Origin: Dasypus novemcinctus
Lineage: Eukaryota > Chordata > Mammalia > Cingulata > Dasypodidae
NCBI RefSeq assembly: GCF_030445035.2
Contig: NC_080673.1
Span: 161,258,216-161,322,215, forward strand
Direction: 5' to 3'
DNA: 64,000 bases
Shown: piece after piece, positions 1-30,839 of the stretch
How positions within the stretch are numbered: position 1 is the first letter of the stretch
Layout of the letters: each line of letters opens with the position of its first letter
The notes under the pieces: generated by a model
Databases searched by the model: none
What the model was told of the DNA's origin: nothing
Seen by the model: the letters and a program-made list of their open reading frames with translations, nothing else
Translations under genes and position numbers: made by a program

Positions 1-19
1 GACTTTCATAATTAACATT

Positions 20-225
20 TACTGAGCTCTTACTATGTGTTAGGAAAATGTTCTGAATTTTATATAAATTAAAATGTTGGATCCCCTAAACAACCCTCTG
101 AGGTAGTACTTTTTGTATGAGAAACTTGAGACACGGAGAAATTAAGAACTTCCCAAGATCATGTAGCTAGTAAGAAATGGGGTTAGGATTTTAGCATTAA
201 GTTGTTTGATTAGGCCCATAACTAG
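20..225 (+). repeat. MIR SINE fragment
   Basis: It follows the MIR consensus order: ACTGAGCTCTTACTATGTGT, a Leu-tRNA-distal core, CCCTCTGAGGTAGTAC, a GAGAAACTTGAGAC block and TAGCTAGTAAG. It is diverged, as expected of an ancient mammalian SINE. Confidence 0.7.
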
Positions 226-3200
226 TGTATACATATAATATGTCAAACCAAGATAGTTTTGAGAGTAAAATAGGTGCTATTAATAATAATGGTGAGACAA
301 TAGGAATAAACTGGACCATTTTGGGCAAACTCGATATACAGTCTGTGTATCATCCCAACAAGTTATATAATAAATATTTCAAATTTAATAATTCTTAAAG
401 GTTTTTGTTTGTTGGTTTGGTTTGGTTTGGTCTGGTTTTTTAACACAGAAAAGTACCTTAAGCTCCAGGTGGAAAGATGAAAAGACACAATAAATACATT
501 AGGCAGTGGGAGTCTTTTGTTCCAACTATTCTCAGGAAACTATGGATACAGTTTTCATTGACTGATCACTTCTACAGACATAAGCAGATAGATGCTGCAT
601 TCACAAACTGCTTTCTAGGTACTCCTGCTGAACCACTACTCTTGGGAGATAAGGAAAGGGATTGGTGTGCAATGTTTTTAAAACTGGCAAAGTTAAATAA
701 TCTTGAATTTTATTTCATTCTTGTCCCCATTCTTTTTTTTCCAACATCAGTCAGGCTGCCTTCAATACTTAAATATTTCTTGAAGTGGAAAACAATCTCT
801 CTCTCTCTCACAGTAAGATGCTTATATATATATCTGTAAACAAATTAAAATGTTTTCAAATTTTTTTATAAGAAAAATGGGGGAAAAATAAGACTGTTTA
901 GAAATAGCTCAAACATTGTGGAATCCAAGAACAGAAAGAGAACTTGATTTTGCTTCATTTATGATTTATATTTTGGAAGTAGTTATCTAGGTCAAGAAGC
1001 AAAAGGAAAGTGTTTTAGGTAGAGGAAGTAGTGAGAACATTATGGTATTTATTACAGGATGGTCATTCAAAATATACCACCCACTTGAGAGCTATCTAAT
1101 ATAATTTTTCAACTGTTCTGTTCTGTAGAAATGAACCAGCTGCCCTGAACCTTCTGTTTCTTTCCTTCATTCTCTTCTCCAGAAGGGATAAGCACTTGGG
1201 TAGCATCTGTGGTCTACATTTTTCAGACTAAATTGATGAAAGTCCAATAAGAGAGACAAAGATTTCTTCTTAAGCAGGAATTCATGGACCATAACTTCTC
1301 TCCCTACTCCACTGGCCTCAATTTTCTTTCTCCATTTGATTAAACATATCAGCAATAGCCAGTAATCAAGAAAGCAAATATATGGAAATTAATAGCCAAA
1401 TGAGGAAAATTCTTGATTATATTGTATCAAATTGATGGCCTAGCCTGCTTCAGATGCTTAGCATTTAATTCCAAGTCCTGATTTGAATGTGGTAACATTT
1501 AAATTCCAACCCACACTGCAAGTCTTAGGAATTGGGAAAGAGCACATTAGCTGTTGTAGTTTTATGAGGTACATAAAATATGGAGTCAGGTCAATGATTT
1601 ACCAGTGTACATCAAATGAACTCCAGAGATTTGATCTTTTATTTATACAGTGAATAATGTCAATTAAAATATACTCCAAATTAGAGTAAGATGCTGATCA
1701 TCTTAGCAGAACACATAGGATATTCCAGAGGACAGCTATACTCAATTTCTCTCTCTCTCTTTTCTCCTACATATATTGAAGCATGTTTTAAAAGGCTCAT
1801 TCAGTTCAGTGACACACAGATCTGAAAGCTAGTTGTGCTTACCAAGAAAATGAAGATATATGTGTGTGTGTATGTTTCTATATGTTTAATAAAACAAAAA
1901 CAAGGTTTTATTTTTGAATGAATAAAGAAGAAATTTCCTGTTTTAAAAAGTCTTAACTATCCAATCATTCAGATAGGGAATATTTCCAACCATCTGTAGC
2001 CAGAAGCTATATATTTCCACTATATTTTCCAGTTTTTTAAAGTAGGAAATATATTTAAATTATTTGGAGAAAGAAACAGATCTTGTAAACAGATAAGAAC
2101 AACTGAAAAACTCCTTTTGACTATTTTAGCAGGAATTTGACAGAACTACTGAATCATTAGCTTTTCTGAACCTCCATACCTCATCTTTCTCTGGTATTTC
2201 AAATGAAGTACAGGGCATTTCTGTACTCCCAGATGAACCAGCTAGGACTTGGGGGTGCTGCACAAGCCAAAACCTCATTGCCCAATCCCCTGACCAAGGC
2301 TGCAATAGAAATGACCCCATATATAAAGTTTGGTCTTGCCAAGGGCAGTTAGAATGCCTGATTTTACTGTCTTGATTTGAGACTAACATTGATAAAATGT
2401 TTTTGTGAGTCTAGACAAATTTTTCTTTTTTTTTTTTTAACCAACAGGACGTTTTTGTTGTGAAACCTGTCATTCTATGTTCTTATGCTGTTTCAGGTGG
2501 GGGTATTACAAATGCTGAAAACTTTTGTAGCCTCACCTCAGGTTCCTTGAGGGATACAATTGTCACCTGATTGAAAGAAGTATAGATACACTTGAATATG
2601 AGTTCAAATATATGAATAGACTTAAAATGAATTTTACTTATTTGGTGGTTAATTCCTTATTACCTGAATTACACTCTTTCTATGACACGGGGTTGAGCTC
2701 ACATCCTGTACTCCCCCAGAGTCAGTTGAAAAGGGAAAACAGTTTGAGCTGACTATCATGATATATGACCAAACCTACATTTTTGGAAAAAACAAACTCT
2801 AATAAAATCTGCGAATACAATCTGTAGTTACTAATTATGCATCAGGACACCTAAGGTTGTCTTTGTGCAACAAACTTATCTCTATTCATAAGAATAATTA
2901 TAACTTTGTCTCCTAACAAGACATCTTCCATATTTACATTGGAAGGAGGACGTTAAGTTTAGTAACCCAGATACAGGGAAAGAATATTTTCCTGTCTTGA
3001 GCCTGTGCTGTATCTTAATACAATACTTATAAGAAAAGATGAGCCTCTGAGACTTAGCTAGAGTTTTATAACCCTAGGTATGAGTGGTGAATAGGAGAAT
3101 ATTGAAGAATTAATGAACATACAGAAGATTTTATATGGGTCAGGTTTTGGCCATTGCTTTATGGCTCTAAGATAGCAATCCTTGTATGAGTATGGTGGGG

Positions 3201-3401
3201 ACTATACATGTAGGATGACACAGGACTGGTGGGATGCTGTGGAAAAGGGTTTGGGTATTGAGGGAAAACCAAAATCAGAAAAAGCTAAAGATCATTGGTA
3301 CAGAAGAAGTTAGAAACAATAGGCCCCCTATTAATGTTGGTTTTCCTTGAGGAAGTGTTAGATTTGGAGAAAACTATTATAAACATGGAAGATACTACCC
3401 C

Positions 3402-3404
<3 letters not shown>
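226..3404. other. No recognisable gene; unassigned AT-rich sequence
   Basis: There are only short frames, such as 477-839 (+) and 2126-2389 (-), with no domain-like composition or splice context. Simple tracts occur at 407-438 (GGTTT-like) and about 1746-1762 (CT). I looked for the missing YIPF7 N-terminal exon here and did not find it. Confidence 0.5.

Positions 3405-3432
<28 letters not shown>
3405..3432. repeat. (TG)n microsatellite
   Basis: About 14 uninterrupted TG units. It produces a Val-Cys repeat in one frame and a Thr-His repeat on the other strand, which are artefacts. Confidence 0.9.
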
Positions 3433-3433
<1 letters not shown>

Positions 3434-3479
3434 GAAGGTGTCTAGAGTTTTTCAGTGTGATTCTTAGGAAGGAAAGAGC

Positions 3480-3559
3480 ATGCAAATATTTACTTAATGC
3501 CCAACACTGTTCTATGTGTTTTACCAATTTTAGCAAATTTAATACACAACAATCCTATG
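3480..3559 (+). repeat. MIR SINE, left part, interrupted by the ERVL
   Basis: The TTTACTTAATGCCCAACACT core is followed by an ACAACAATCCTATG block matching MIR. The element stops abruptly at the junction with retroviral pol and resumes at 6616. Confidence 0.65.
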
Positions 3560-6164
3560 GGTCCAGGCTGCTTATGAAAGCTTCCCTACCACTTGGGCCA
3601 TATGATCCAGCAGATCCAATGGTGCTGGAAGTTTCAGTGACAAATAGAGATGCTGTCTGGATCCTTTGGCAGACCCCTATAGAAAAATCACAATGCAGAC
3701 CCTTAGGATTTTGGAGCAAGGCCCTGCCATCCTCTGCAGATAACTACTCTCCTTTTGAAAAACAACTTTTGGCCTGCTACTGGGCTTCAATAGAGATTGA
3801 ATTCTTAACCATGGGTCATCAAGTTACCATGAGATCTGAGTTGCCTGTCATGAATTGGGTGTTGTCTGACCCACCAAACCATAATGTTGGGTGTGTACAG
3901 CAGCACTCTATAATAAAGTGGAAGTGGAAAATACGAGATAGGGCTTGAGCAGGTCATGAAGGCACAATTAAGTTACACGAGGAAGTAGCCCAAATGCCCA
4001 TGGTCATCACCCCTGCCATGTTACCTTCTCTTTTCCAGCCCACAACTTTGTCCTCTTAAGGAGTCCCTTACAATTAGTTGACTGAGGAAGAGAAAACTCA
4101 GGCCTAGTTTGCAGGTGGTTCTGCCCTATATGTAGGTACCACCCCAAAGTGAGCAGCTGCAATACTGCTGCCCTTTTCTGGGACATCCCTGAAGGACAGT
4201 GGTGAGGGCAAATCCTCCTAGTGGGCAGAATTTCGAGCAGTGTGCCTTGTTATTCATTTTGCTTGGAAGAAGAAATGGCCAGAGGTGCATTGGTACACAG
4301 ATTCACGGGCTGTTGCCAATGTTTTGGATGGATGGTTGGACTTGGAAGGAACATGATTTGAAAATTGGTGACAAAGAGGTCTGGGGAAGAGGTATGTGGA
4401 TAGACCTTTCTGAGTGGGCAAAAAACATGAAAATATTTGTGGCCCATGTGAATGCTTACAAGAGGGTGACTTCAGCAAAGGAAAATTTTAAGAATCAAGT
4501 GGATAAGATGATCCCCTCAGTGGCTAATGCTCAGCCTCTTTCCCCAGCCCTCACATTGCCCAATGGGCTCATGAACAAAGTGACCATGGAGGTAGGGATG
4601 GAGGTTATATGTGGGCTCAGCAACATGAACTTCCCCTCACCACAGCTGACTTGGCAACAGCCACTGCTGAGTAACCAATCTGCCAGCAGCAGAGACCCTC
4701 ACTCTGCCTCTGATGTGGTGCCAGTTCCCTGAGGTGGTCACTTTGCTACCTGGTGCCAGGTGGATTACATTGGACCACTTCCACCATGGAAGGGGCAGCA
4801 ATTTTTAAAAACTGGATATCGGTTTGATTCCCTGCATGGAATGCCTTTTTCAAAACTACCATCTGTGGACTTAACAAATATCTCATATACCCCCATGGCA
4901 CTTCACACAGCATTGCTTCTGATTAAGGAACCCATTTAACAGCAAATGATATGGAAGGAATTGGCACATGCCCAGGAAATTTCCAGGACTTACCATGTTC
5001 CCCATCATCCTGAAGCAGCGAGATTGATAGAATGGTGGAATGGCCTTTTGAAGACTCAATTCCAGTGCCAACTAGGTAGCAATACCTTGCAGGGATGAAG
5101 CAATGTTTTCCAGGAAGTTGTGTATGCTCTAAATCAGCACCCACTCTATAGTGCTGTTTCTCCCATAGCCAGGATTCATGGGTCCAGGAATCAAGGGGTG
5201 GATATGGGAGTGACACCACTCACTATTACCTCTAGTGACCCACTAGGAAAATTTTTGCTTCCTGTCCCTGCAACCTTAAGCTCTGCTGGTCTACAGGTCT
5301 TAATTCCAAAAGAAGGAGTGCAGCCACCAGGGAATACAACAATGATTCCACTGAACTGGAAGTTAAGACTGCTACCTGCCCACTTTGGGCTCCTCTTACC
5401 TCTGAATCGATAGACAAAGAAGGGAATTACTGTACTGGCTTGAGTGGTTAATCCTGGCTATCAAGGGGAAATAGGACTGCATCTACATATTGAGGGTAAA
5501 GAAGAGTTTGCCTGGAAAACATGAGATCCTCAAGGGTGTCTCCTAGTTCTGCCATGCCCTGTGATTAAAGTCAGTGGAGAATTGCAAAACCCCAATCCAA
5601 GCAGGACTAACAATGGCCCAGATACTTCAGAAATGAAAGTTTGGGTCACCCCATCAGGAAAGAACCATGGCCAACTGAAGTGCTTGCTGAGGATAACAGG
5701 AACATGGAATGGGTAGTGGAAGAAGGTAGTGATAAATATGAACTTTGATCATGTGGCCAGTTACAGAAATGAGGACTGTAATAGTCATAAATCTTTCTTC
5801 CTTATTTCATTATGAGTATGATTATGTATGTGTTGAAATGAATTTTTTTGTTTTCTTCCCCAACATTTCCCCTTATCATATGGCAAGTTGTATAAGTTTC
5901 ATGTCATGATATTTAAGGATGTCAAGTTTAAGAGTGAATATTACCCAAGGACCTGAATGCTATTTGGAAGGGAATTAATGCATTTCCAGTTTTACGCAGA
6001 AGAGTTGAACATAGTTAGGCAGATACATACATATATGTATATATAAACACACATACATACATACTCACACACACATATACATACATACATACTATTGTTT
6101 TTACCTAGAGACTAAGTATGGTTTAAGGTAATGTGTATCATTGCTGAGTTGACAAGGGGTGGAC
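3560..6164 (+). mobile_element. Endogenous retrovirus (ERVL, class III) internal region: degraded pol RNase H, integrase and dUTPase
   Basis: Translations show retroviral RNase H-like sequence in frame at about 3560-3948, continuing in another frame at 4199-4500. Integrase-like sequence follows at about 4560-5240, spread over several frames. Next comes a dUTPase-like stretch at about 5240-5640 with the PLNWKLRL-type core. A dUTPase after integrase, with no env, is the ERVL arrangement. The element has stops and frameshifts throughout. The 5' LTR, gag, protease and most of reverse transcriptase are missing. A CATA/CACA microsatellite lies near 6020-6090. It is non-functional. Confidence 0.85.
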
Positions 6165-6615
6165 TGTGATGGTTAGGCTAATGTGTCAACTTGGCCAGGT
6201 AACTGAGCCCAGTTGTTTGGTCAAGCAAGCACTGGCCTAATTGTAATACAAGGACATTTATGGGCTTTAGTCATCAGTGAATTTACTGCATAGATGACTG
6301 ATTATGTCTACGATCAACCAGAGAGATTACCATCAGCAATAAGTGACATGTTATCCAATCAGTTAAATGCCTTAAAAGGGGAAATGATTTCAGCATTCAG
6401 AGACAATTTTCCAGCTTGTCTTTGGACAACCAATGTCTCCCAGAAACTCATCAAGGACTTTCACTGGACTTTCGTCAGAGCCCCTGGATTGTAACTTGCC
6501 TGCCGAACCTGGATTTGTGCATCCCCATGACCATGTAAAAGATTCTTACAAAATATCATACTTTTTACAGATACTTCCTGTTAATTCTGTTCCCTAGAGA
6601 ACCCTGACTAATACA
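6165..6615 (+). mobile_element. ERVL 3' LTR (MLT2-like)
   Basis: It starts TGTGATGGTTAGGCTAATGT directly after a purine-rich tract (ACAAGGGGTGGA) and ends CCCTGACTAATACA, the usual TG...CA termini of ERVL LTRs. It lies immediately 3' of the pol-dUTPase remnant in the same orientation. Confidence 0.85.
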
Positions 6616-6765
6616 GTCCTATTATTTTCATTCTACAAATGAGAAAACTGAGGCACTGAGCATGAATTAATTTGCATGAAATTTAATTTGCATTAAAAAC
6701 CCAGATTTGAATTCAGGTTTTCTGATTCCAGAGGTCAGTTATCTAATCAAGTTCTCTACTTCCTT
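6616..6765 (+). repeat. MIR SINE, right part
   Basis: Begins CTATTATTTTCATTCTACAAA, then GAGAAAACTGAGGCACTGAG and TTGAATTCAGGTTTTCTGATTCC. This is the MIR 3' half that continues the 3480-3559 piece. About 10 bases of the consensus are missing between the two parts. Confidence 0.75.
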
Positions 6766-7079
6766 CAGGATAAACTCTAATGGGTTATCATTGCAGACAG
6801 GAATGTAACTCCTCAGAGATGAGAAGTGAAAGAAGGAAAATATAACCAAAAATGTTGCTGATTGTTTTTAAGGAGACTTTCATAGATTCCCCACAGTTGC
6901 TTGAAGTGGAAGAAGAGGTGTTCACTTAACTTAAACTAGTGTTTAAGTCCTACCAGTCAGGAGCCCAGTGTTTCTTTCAGTGTAATTGAGTTGGTATTTG
7001 TTCCATCTGGACTAATGTGCAGAGTTAGAAATCATCACATCAGTATTTACCTCTTCATAGAGCTAACTAAGATGTGATC
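6766..7079. other. No feature recognised
   Basis: Non-repetitive to my reading, with no frame of note. Confidence 0.4.
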
Positions 7080-7916
7080 TGTGGCACTTTAAGATTATTT
7101 ATGAATTCCTTGAAGATTATGTTTGTTAACTGGTCTGTTCCTGTGGATGTGATACCCTTTGATTGTATTAGATTCTGCTGAGATGTCTTTGATTAAATTG
7201 TGTTAAGATTAGAGCTTTGATTCAACCACATCAGTAGGGCATGACTCAGGGGTGAGTCCTTGCACCCTTGGTGGGCTGATATAAATGGACACTTAAGTCA
7301 ATGATATAAAGATAATAATAATCGGATTGGTTAGGGAAAAAATACTTTGTTTAGTAGTAATATTTTGACAATGCTCTTTAATCATTAGTTAAAAAGGTTT
7401 AAAAACAATGCAAGTTACTGGTGGTAAGGTGAGATGTTATATATGTTTGTTTGATGTTATATATGTTTGTTTTGTAAGTTCACAACTATTATACATTTAT
7501 TGTTTATGTATGAGTGATGTATTTCAATAAATTTAAAAATTAAAAAAAAAAGATACACAGAAGAAGATACAGAAGAAGAGAGAACTTGGTCATTTTGGTC
7601 CTGCCATGTGGCAGAAAAGAGAAGGCTCAAACAGCTTGTCTCTCTGGGAAGAGAGACAAACCCTATACCAGCCTTCAGCTGAGATCAGAAGAAGCTGGGC
7701 CCATGGAGCCTTAAGAGGAAGAAGGAAGTGGAGACCAGGCAGAGGTTGCTCACCATCTTGCTCCAACACATGACACAGATTTTGATGAGGAAGTAACCTT
7801 GAGTTGGACTCTTTAGGGCCTTGTAACTATAAGCTTCTACCCCTAATAAATAACCTTTATAAAAACCAACAGATTTCTGGTACTTTGCATTAATACTTCT
7901 TTGGCTGACTAATACA
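7080..7916 (+). mobile_element. Solo ERVL-class LTR (family A) with a nested poly(A)-tailed insertion
   Basis: Termini are TGTGGCAC and CTAATACA, flanked by a perfect 5-bp duplication TGATC (7075-7079 and 7917-7921). The body matches the copies at 37581, 40256 (minus) and 56510: TTATTTATGAATTCC near the start, then GGTACTTTGCAT and TTGGCTGACTAAT near the end, with AATAAA at about 7846. About 7280-7552 is a later insertion with an L1-like 3' UTR and an A-rich tail. Confidence 0.85.
7280..7552 (+). mobile_element. L1 3' UTR-like fragment nested in the LTR
   Basis: Ends TTCAATAAA followed by an A-rich tail, and interrupts the LTR alignment to its sister copies. Contains a short direct repeat (GATGTTATATATGTTTGTTT, twice, about 7432-7470). 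The left boundary is approximate. Confidence 0.5.
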
Positions 7917-7921
7917 TGATC

Positions 7922-8437
7922 CATGAGAGGAGGAATACTTATTAGTAAACTTCTATTTACTATATAGATATGATAAAACGTTTAACATCCTCACTGTTGG
8001 ACACCAATCTGACTCATGCAATTGCCTTTAATATGTTATTAATTCAGGGTTACATGTTTATGAGAGCAATTATTAAAGTTTCCAGTCCCATTCACTCTGA
8101 ATTTTTTTCATCATAGGCTATTGTAGGTTTGATAGATGTTGAAAGATATTTAGTAAAAAATAAGACCACAGGACATGGAGTTAAGAATAGGTTCTAGAAA
8201 TATAGCTAAAATTATGTTTACATATAGAAAGTTTGGGGAAAAGACCTAAAACAAGGGGGTTGGGTTCTTCACCGCACTTGATATGTGGGACTGTGGACTA
8301 ATAATGTGATTATTTTGGTACTGTATGGGTTTTGTTCACTGAGATGTAGTGTTAAATGATATGGCCAATACATTCAAAGTCAAAGATGATGAGATTTTTT
8401 TTTTAAAGCTGATTTTATTTTAGATAGTCACAGAGGG
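7922..8437. other. No feature recognised
   Basis: AT-rich sequence without a supportable frame or repeat match. Confidence 0.4.
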
Positions 8438-8895
8438 CGTTTTAGTCTGCTAGGCTGTCAAAGGCAACATACCAAAAAATGGGTTGGCTTTTACAATGTG
8501 ATTTATTAGCTTATAGGCTTACATTTTTGAAGTTGAGAAAAATGCCCAAATCAAGGCATCACTAGGAGATACTTTCTCCCCAAATACTAGCTGCTGGCAA
8601 TCCTGGAGTCCTCTGTCACATGGCAAGGTACATGGCAGCATCTGCTGGTGTCTGCCTTCTCTTCCAGGTTTCATTGCTTTCAGCTTCTGGCTTCCATGGC
8701 TTTCTCACTGTCACTCTCTCTCTATTCATCTCATTTATAAAGGACTCCAGTAAAAGGATTAAAACCCACCCTGGGCCATGCCCTAACTGAAGCAACCTAA
8801 TCAAAATGTCTATGCATAATAGTTTTATACCCACAGTAATGGACTAGCTTCAAGAACATGATTTTCTGGGATCCATACAGCTTCAAGCCATCACA
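8438..8895 (-). mobile_element. Solo ERVL-class LTR (family B)
   Basis: The minus-strand element begins TGTGATGGCTTGAAGC and ends AGACTAAAACG (terminal CA decayed to CG). Perfect 5-bp duplication GAGGG lies at 8433-8437 and 8896-8900. On the minus strand it carries AATAAATCACATT just upstream of the 3' end, a polyadenylation signal. Confidence 0.8.
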
Positions 8896-8900
8896 GAGGG

Positions 8901-9734
8901 TGAACAAAGTAATTTTTATAAAAAGAATTTTGGGGTTTCCTTTAAAGGATACAATTAAAAATTTTTTCTTTCTTAGATAGATAAATGGGGCAATTTTAAT
9001 ATTTTGCCCCATTATAACAAGAGTGACTGTCGGCATAGGTCAAGATCCCAATGAGGAAGTATTGCTAAGTGAGGGAGCAAAAAGGGGTGGAGAAGCTTTA
9101 AAGGATGGAATTTAAAGGTGATGGGCAGCTGTTTTTTTTTTTTTCCTTATTTGTAAAAATGTGTCTTTTTTCATGGTGAGGGGGGCTTATTCAAATTAGC
9201 CACCCATGCTAAGTCCCTTCAGCAAGGTTGATTTGCAAGGAATACTTGTAAAACCTGATTCTTCATTATGTTTCCTCAAGCCTGGTTAGTAGTAACTGGG
9301 TATGGGTAATGGAGAGGCCAGACCAATATATCAATAACACTGTCTTGTTTAGACACTAGTCCTTTGAGTCATCTCTATTTACCCCTTTTATTATTTTACA
9401 AATGCTTATATGAAAAATATGTATTTGGGGGATTTTATCAACCAACATATTCAGATATTTCTTTATAATTTTTTCTCCCAGCACCCACTTTGCTGGGAAA
9501 AAAAACACAACTAGTAATATGCCACAAGGCTTAAAGAACAATAACAGTAATTAGTCGTGTGTTGTGTAGGGTTCAAGAAGTATTATACTAGGTGTCTGGT
9601 CTAAGTGAGGTTATGGTTGAATGATTGCTTGTATAAATCTCTCCCTATCTCTCTAGCTTTATTTTATAAAATTGATTATTTTCTTGTCAGGATTACTCAA
9701 ATATAAGAATTTGAGTATGTTATCATTCTTAGTC
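8901..9734. other. No feature recognised
   Basis: Contains a 13-base T run near 9131. No gene evidence. Confidence 0.4.
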
Positions 9735-10135
9735 TGTCTTAGTTTGCCAGGGTTGTTATAACAAATAACACAGAATGAGTTGGCTTAAAGAACAGCAATT
9801 TATAGCTCATGGTTTTGGAAGCTAGAAGTCCAAACTCAAGGTATTGGCAAGCCATGCTTTTCTGAAGTCGATAAGTGTTCTGGAGGTGGCTTGCTGGCAA
9901 TCGATCTCCGCCTTCATCACTGGTGGTCCATCTCCTTTGATCTTCTGTAGTTTCTACTTCTGTGCTCCTATTCCCTTTGCTCATAATGACTCCAGTCATA
10001 GAGGAGTAAGGCCCACTATAACTCAAGTTGAGCTTATCTTGCTAGAATTGTCAAAGTGCCTAGTCACAAATGAGTTCACTTCCACAGGACCAAGAGTTAG
10101 GGCATGAGCATGATTTGGATATGATCTACTCCCCA
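9735..10135 (-). mobile_element. Solo LTR, MLT1/MaLR-like
   Basis: The left edge TGTCTTAGTTTGCCAG is the complement of the common 3' LTR end. The right edge is CTACTCCCCA. The body has the CCACAGGACCAAGAGTTAGG motif shared with 32864-33240. Candidate duplication TAGTC/TAGAC has one mismatch. Confidence 0.65.
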
Positions 10136-10769
10136 ATAGACTCATATTAAGATTAAGGTTGGAAGGAAAATATGAAAATCCCTTTTGTAAATATTTTAGG
10201 ATAAAAAGATGGCAGGGAGGTACAATGTACAGAAGCTTGGACTGTACTTTTAGCTTAATCTAAGTAGTTTTAATAGAAGAAACCTAATCATGTTAACGGG
10301 CAACTCCTTATGTCTCTTCCCCTTCCTCCTGGTAAAAACAATTCAAAATGAACAATTAACTTCATATACTTTATCATCCATTTTTCTTCTTTCATTTCTC
10401 TAGCTCTAGCAAGAAGTTATTTACAATTTTCCCCCAATTTTCTCACAAAATGGTAAAACAAAACAAAAACATGGTATAGGAGGAGTTGAAACATCAGGCA
10501 CATTTCAAAAGTGAAATACTAAAGTCAGCTACAGAATACGTTTAGCTAGGTACTCAAAGATCATTTGAAAGGCAACAATTCTCTAGAAATGTCCAGAATT
10601 AGAAAGTCTCTTTATTTAAGGACAACAGTTTATGTGTTTATTTTTTCCTATGAATTGACTATAATATTAAAAATGTGATTTTTATTTGCTGATTCCATAT
10701 ATGTATAGAAATTTCAAAATTGTGATTGTCCCTGAAAGACATTGAAAAGGGATCATTGAAAACAGGTAG
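10136..10769. other. No feature recognised
   Basis: No supportable gene or repeat. Confidence 0.4.
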
Positions 10770-10985
10770 AAGACTGCTCAGAAAATTTCAGTTTGACACC
10801 CAATATGAACAATTTTATCATATGATATTGAGCAAGTCAGCAAGTCATTTGATCTCTATGAAACTATTTCTTTTTGTAAAATGGAATTAAAAATACAGTT
10901 TTTACATTACAGTGTTTTGACTAAGTGAGAAAATATGAGGGAAAGTGTCTGGTACATTGTACTTGCTCAATAAATATTAGTTTAT
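10770..10985 (+). repeat. MIR SINE
   Basis: Contains GAGCAAGTCAGCAAGTCATTTGATCTC, a TTTGTAAAATGGAATTAAAA block, and GTGTCTGGTACATTGTACTTGC then TCAATAAATATTAG, in MIR order. Confidence 0.75.
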
Positions 10986-11078
10986 GGATCATTCATACTC
11001 ATAAACACTAGGTGATTTCATAAAATGCAAATTCTATTTTCATTCCTTCATTTGCCCTGATATTCCTTTGTTAGATGT

Positions 11079-29995
<18,917 letters not shown>

Positions 29996-30334
29996 AAGTG
30001 TTTTAGATAGAATTGCAAATTTCTATTTGCTTGCTGTTCATGTTATCTTGGAAATGTATTAGCATTGAAATTTGGTGATATGGTTTCTGTTTGATTGCTG
30101 TTAAGAGAACGATAAGTAGAGAAACAAAACAGCACTTAAGGCTGGTGCTCTAATAGTCCATTTGAGTTGAAAGATGTTTTGCCGTTTGGCTTTGATGTAT
30201 TAAAGCATTTTTAAAAACTTTAAAATAAAATGTAATTAAAATATATTTTTCCCTCATAACTCTTTTAAAGTAGGAATAGAGTTGTTGGACCCCACTTTTC
30301 TCAACAGATGCTTTTCTGAGAAATTGTAAATAAA
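29996..30334 (+). other. YIPF7: YIPF7 3' untranslated region with two AATAAA signals
   Basis: This follows the TAA stop. AATAAA hexamers lie at 30224-30229 and 30329-30334, each within normal distance of the stop. No repeat interrupts it. Which signal is used cannot be told from sequence; the true cleavage site would be some 10-30 bases beyond the used hexamer. Confidence 0.6.
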
Positions 30335-30839
30335 GTCATAAGATCACTGTTTAAAGGAAACTTATAGTGAGTCTTGAGAAACTTTCAGGCTTCAGATGCA
30401 CACTCATTGTTAATATCAAGATGTCCAGACCCTTTGGAGAGTTGCAGGTGTGGGCTATATAGGGTTTTATTTTCCTTGATCATTCAATGAACCTTCTGTC
30501 TTTCAATTCACTACTTTAACTGCTCCAACTGTTCGATTACGACAGGGCATTGACTCACCACTGTTTCAAGCCTGCATGTCCCCTTTCTCTGTTTAGTTGC
30601 CATAGCCCATTAGTATGACTTCTTGCTTGTGTATGTCTTCAGCATTCTTGGCAATTGCCCCCTATGCAGTTGAATATGATTACAGAAAATCTCACTTGTT
30701 CCATTTTAGTTATATTACCATATCTTCAATGGTTCCTCAGTGTTGCACTGAATCCTACTACATTCTCTGAGTAAATTTACTTTCACAATTTCTGAGATGA
30801 TTATGTAATACAATTTCTTTACTCCTCAAATTTCCAACA
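30335..30839. other. Intergenic, no feature recognised
   Basis: Downstream flank of YIPF7. Confidence 0.4.

Noticed and set aside
477..839. 120-codon frame near the left edge
   Set aside because: No recognisable domain, no splice context, and AT-rich composition. I also considered it as the YIPF7 N-terminus, but it does not resemble the family.
3295..3560. Start of the 217-codon frame before retroviral sequence
   Set aside because: This part crosses a TG microsatellite and MIR, so the ATG at 3295 is not a real gene start.
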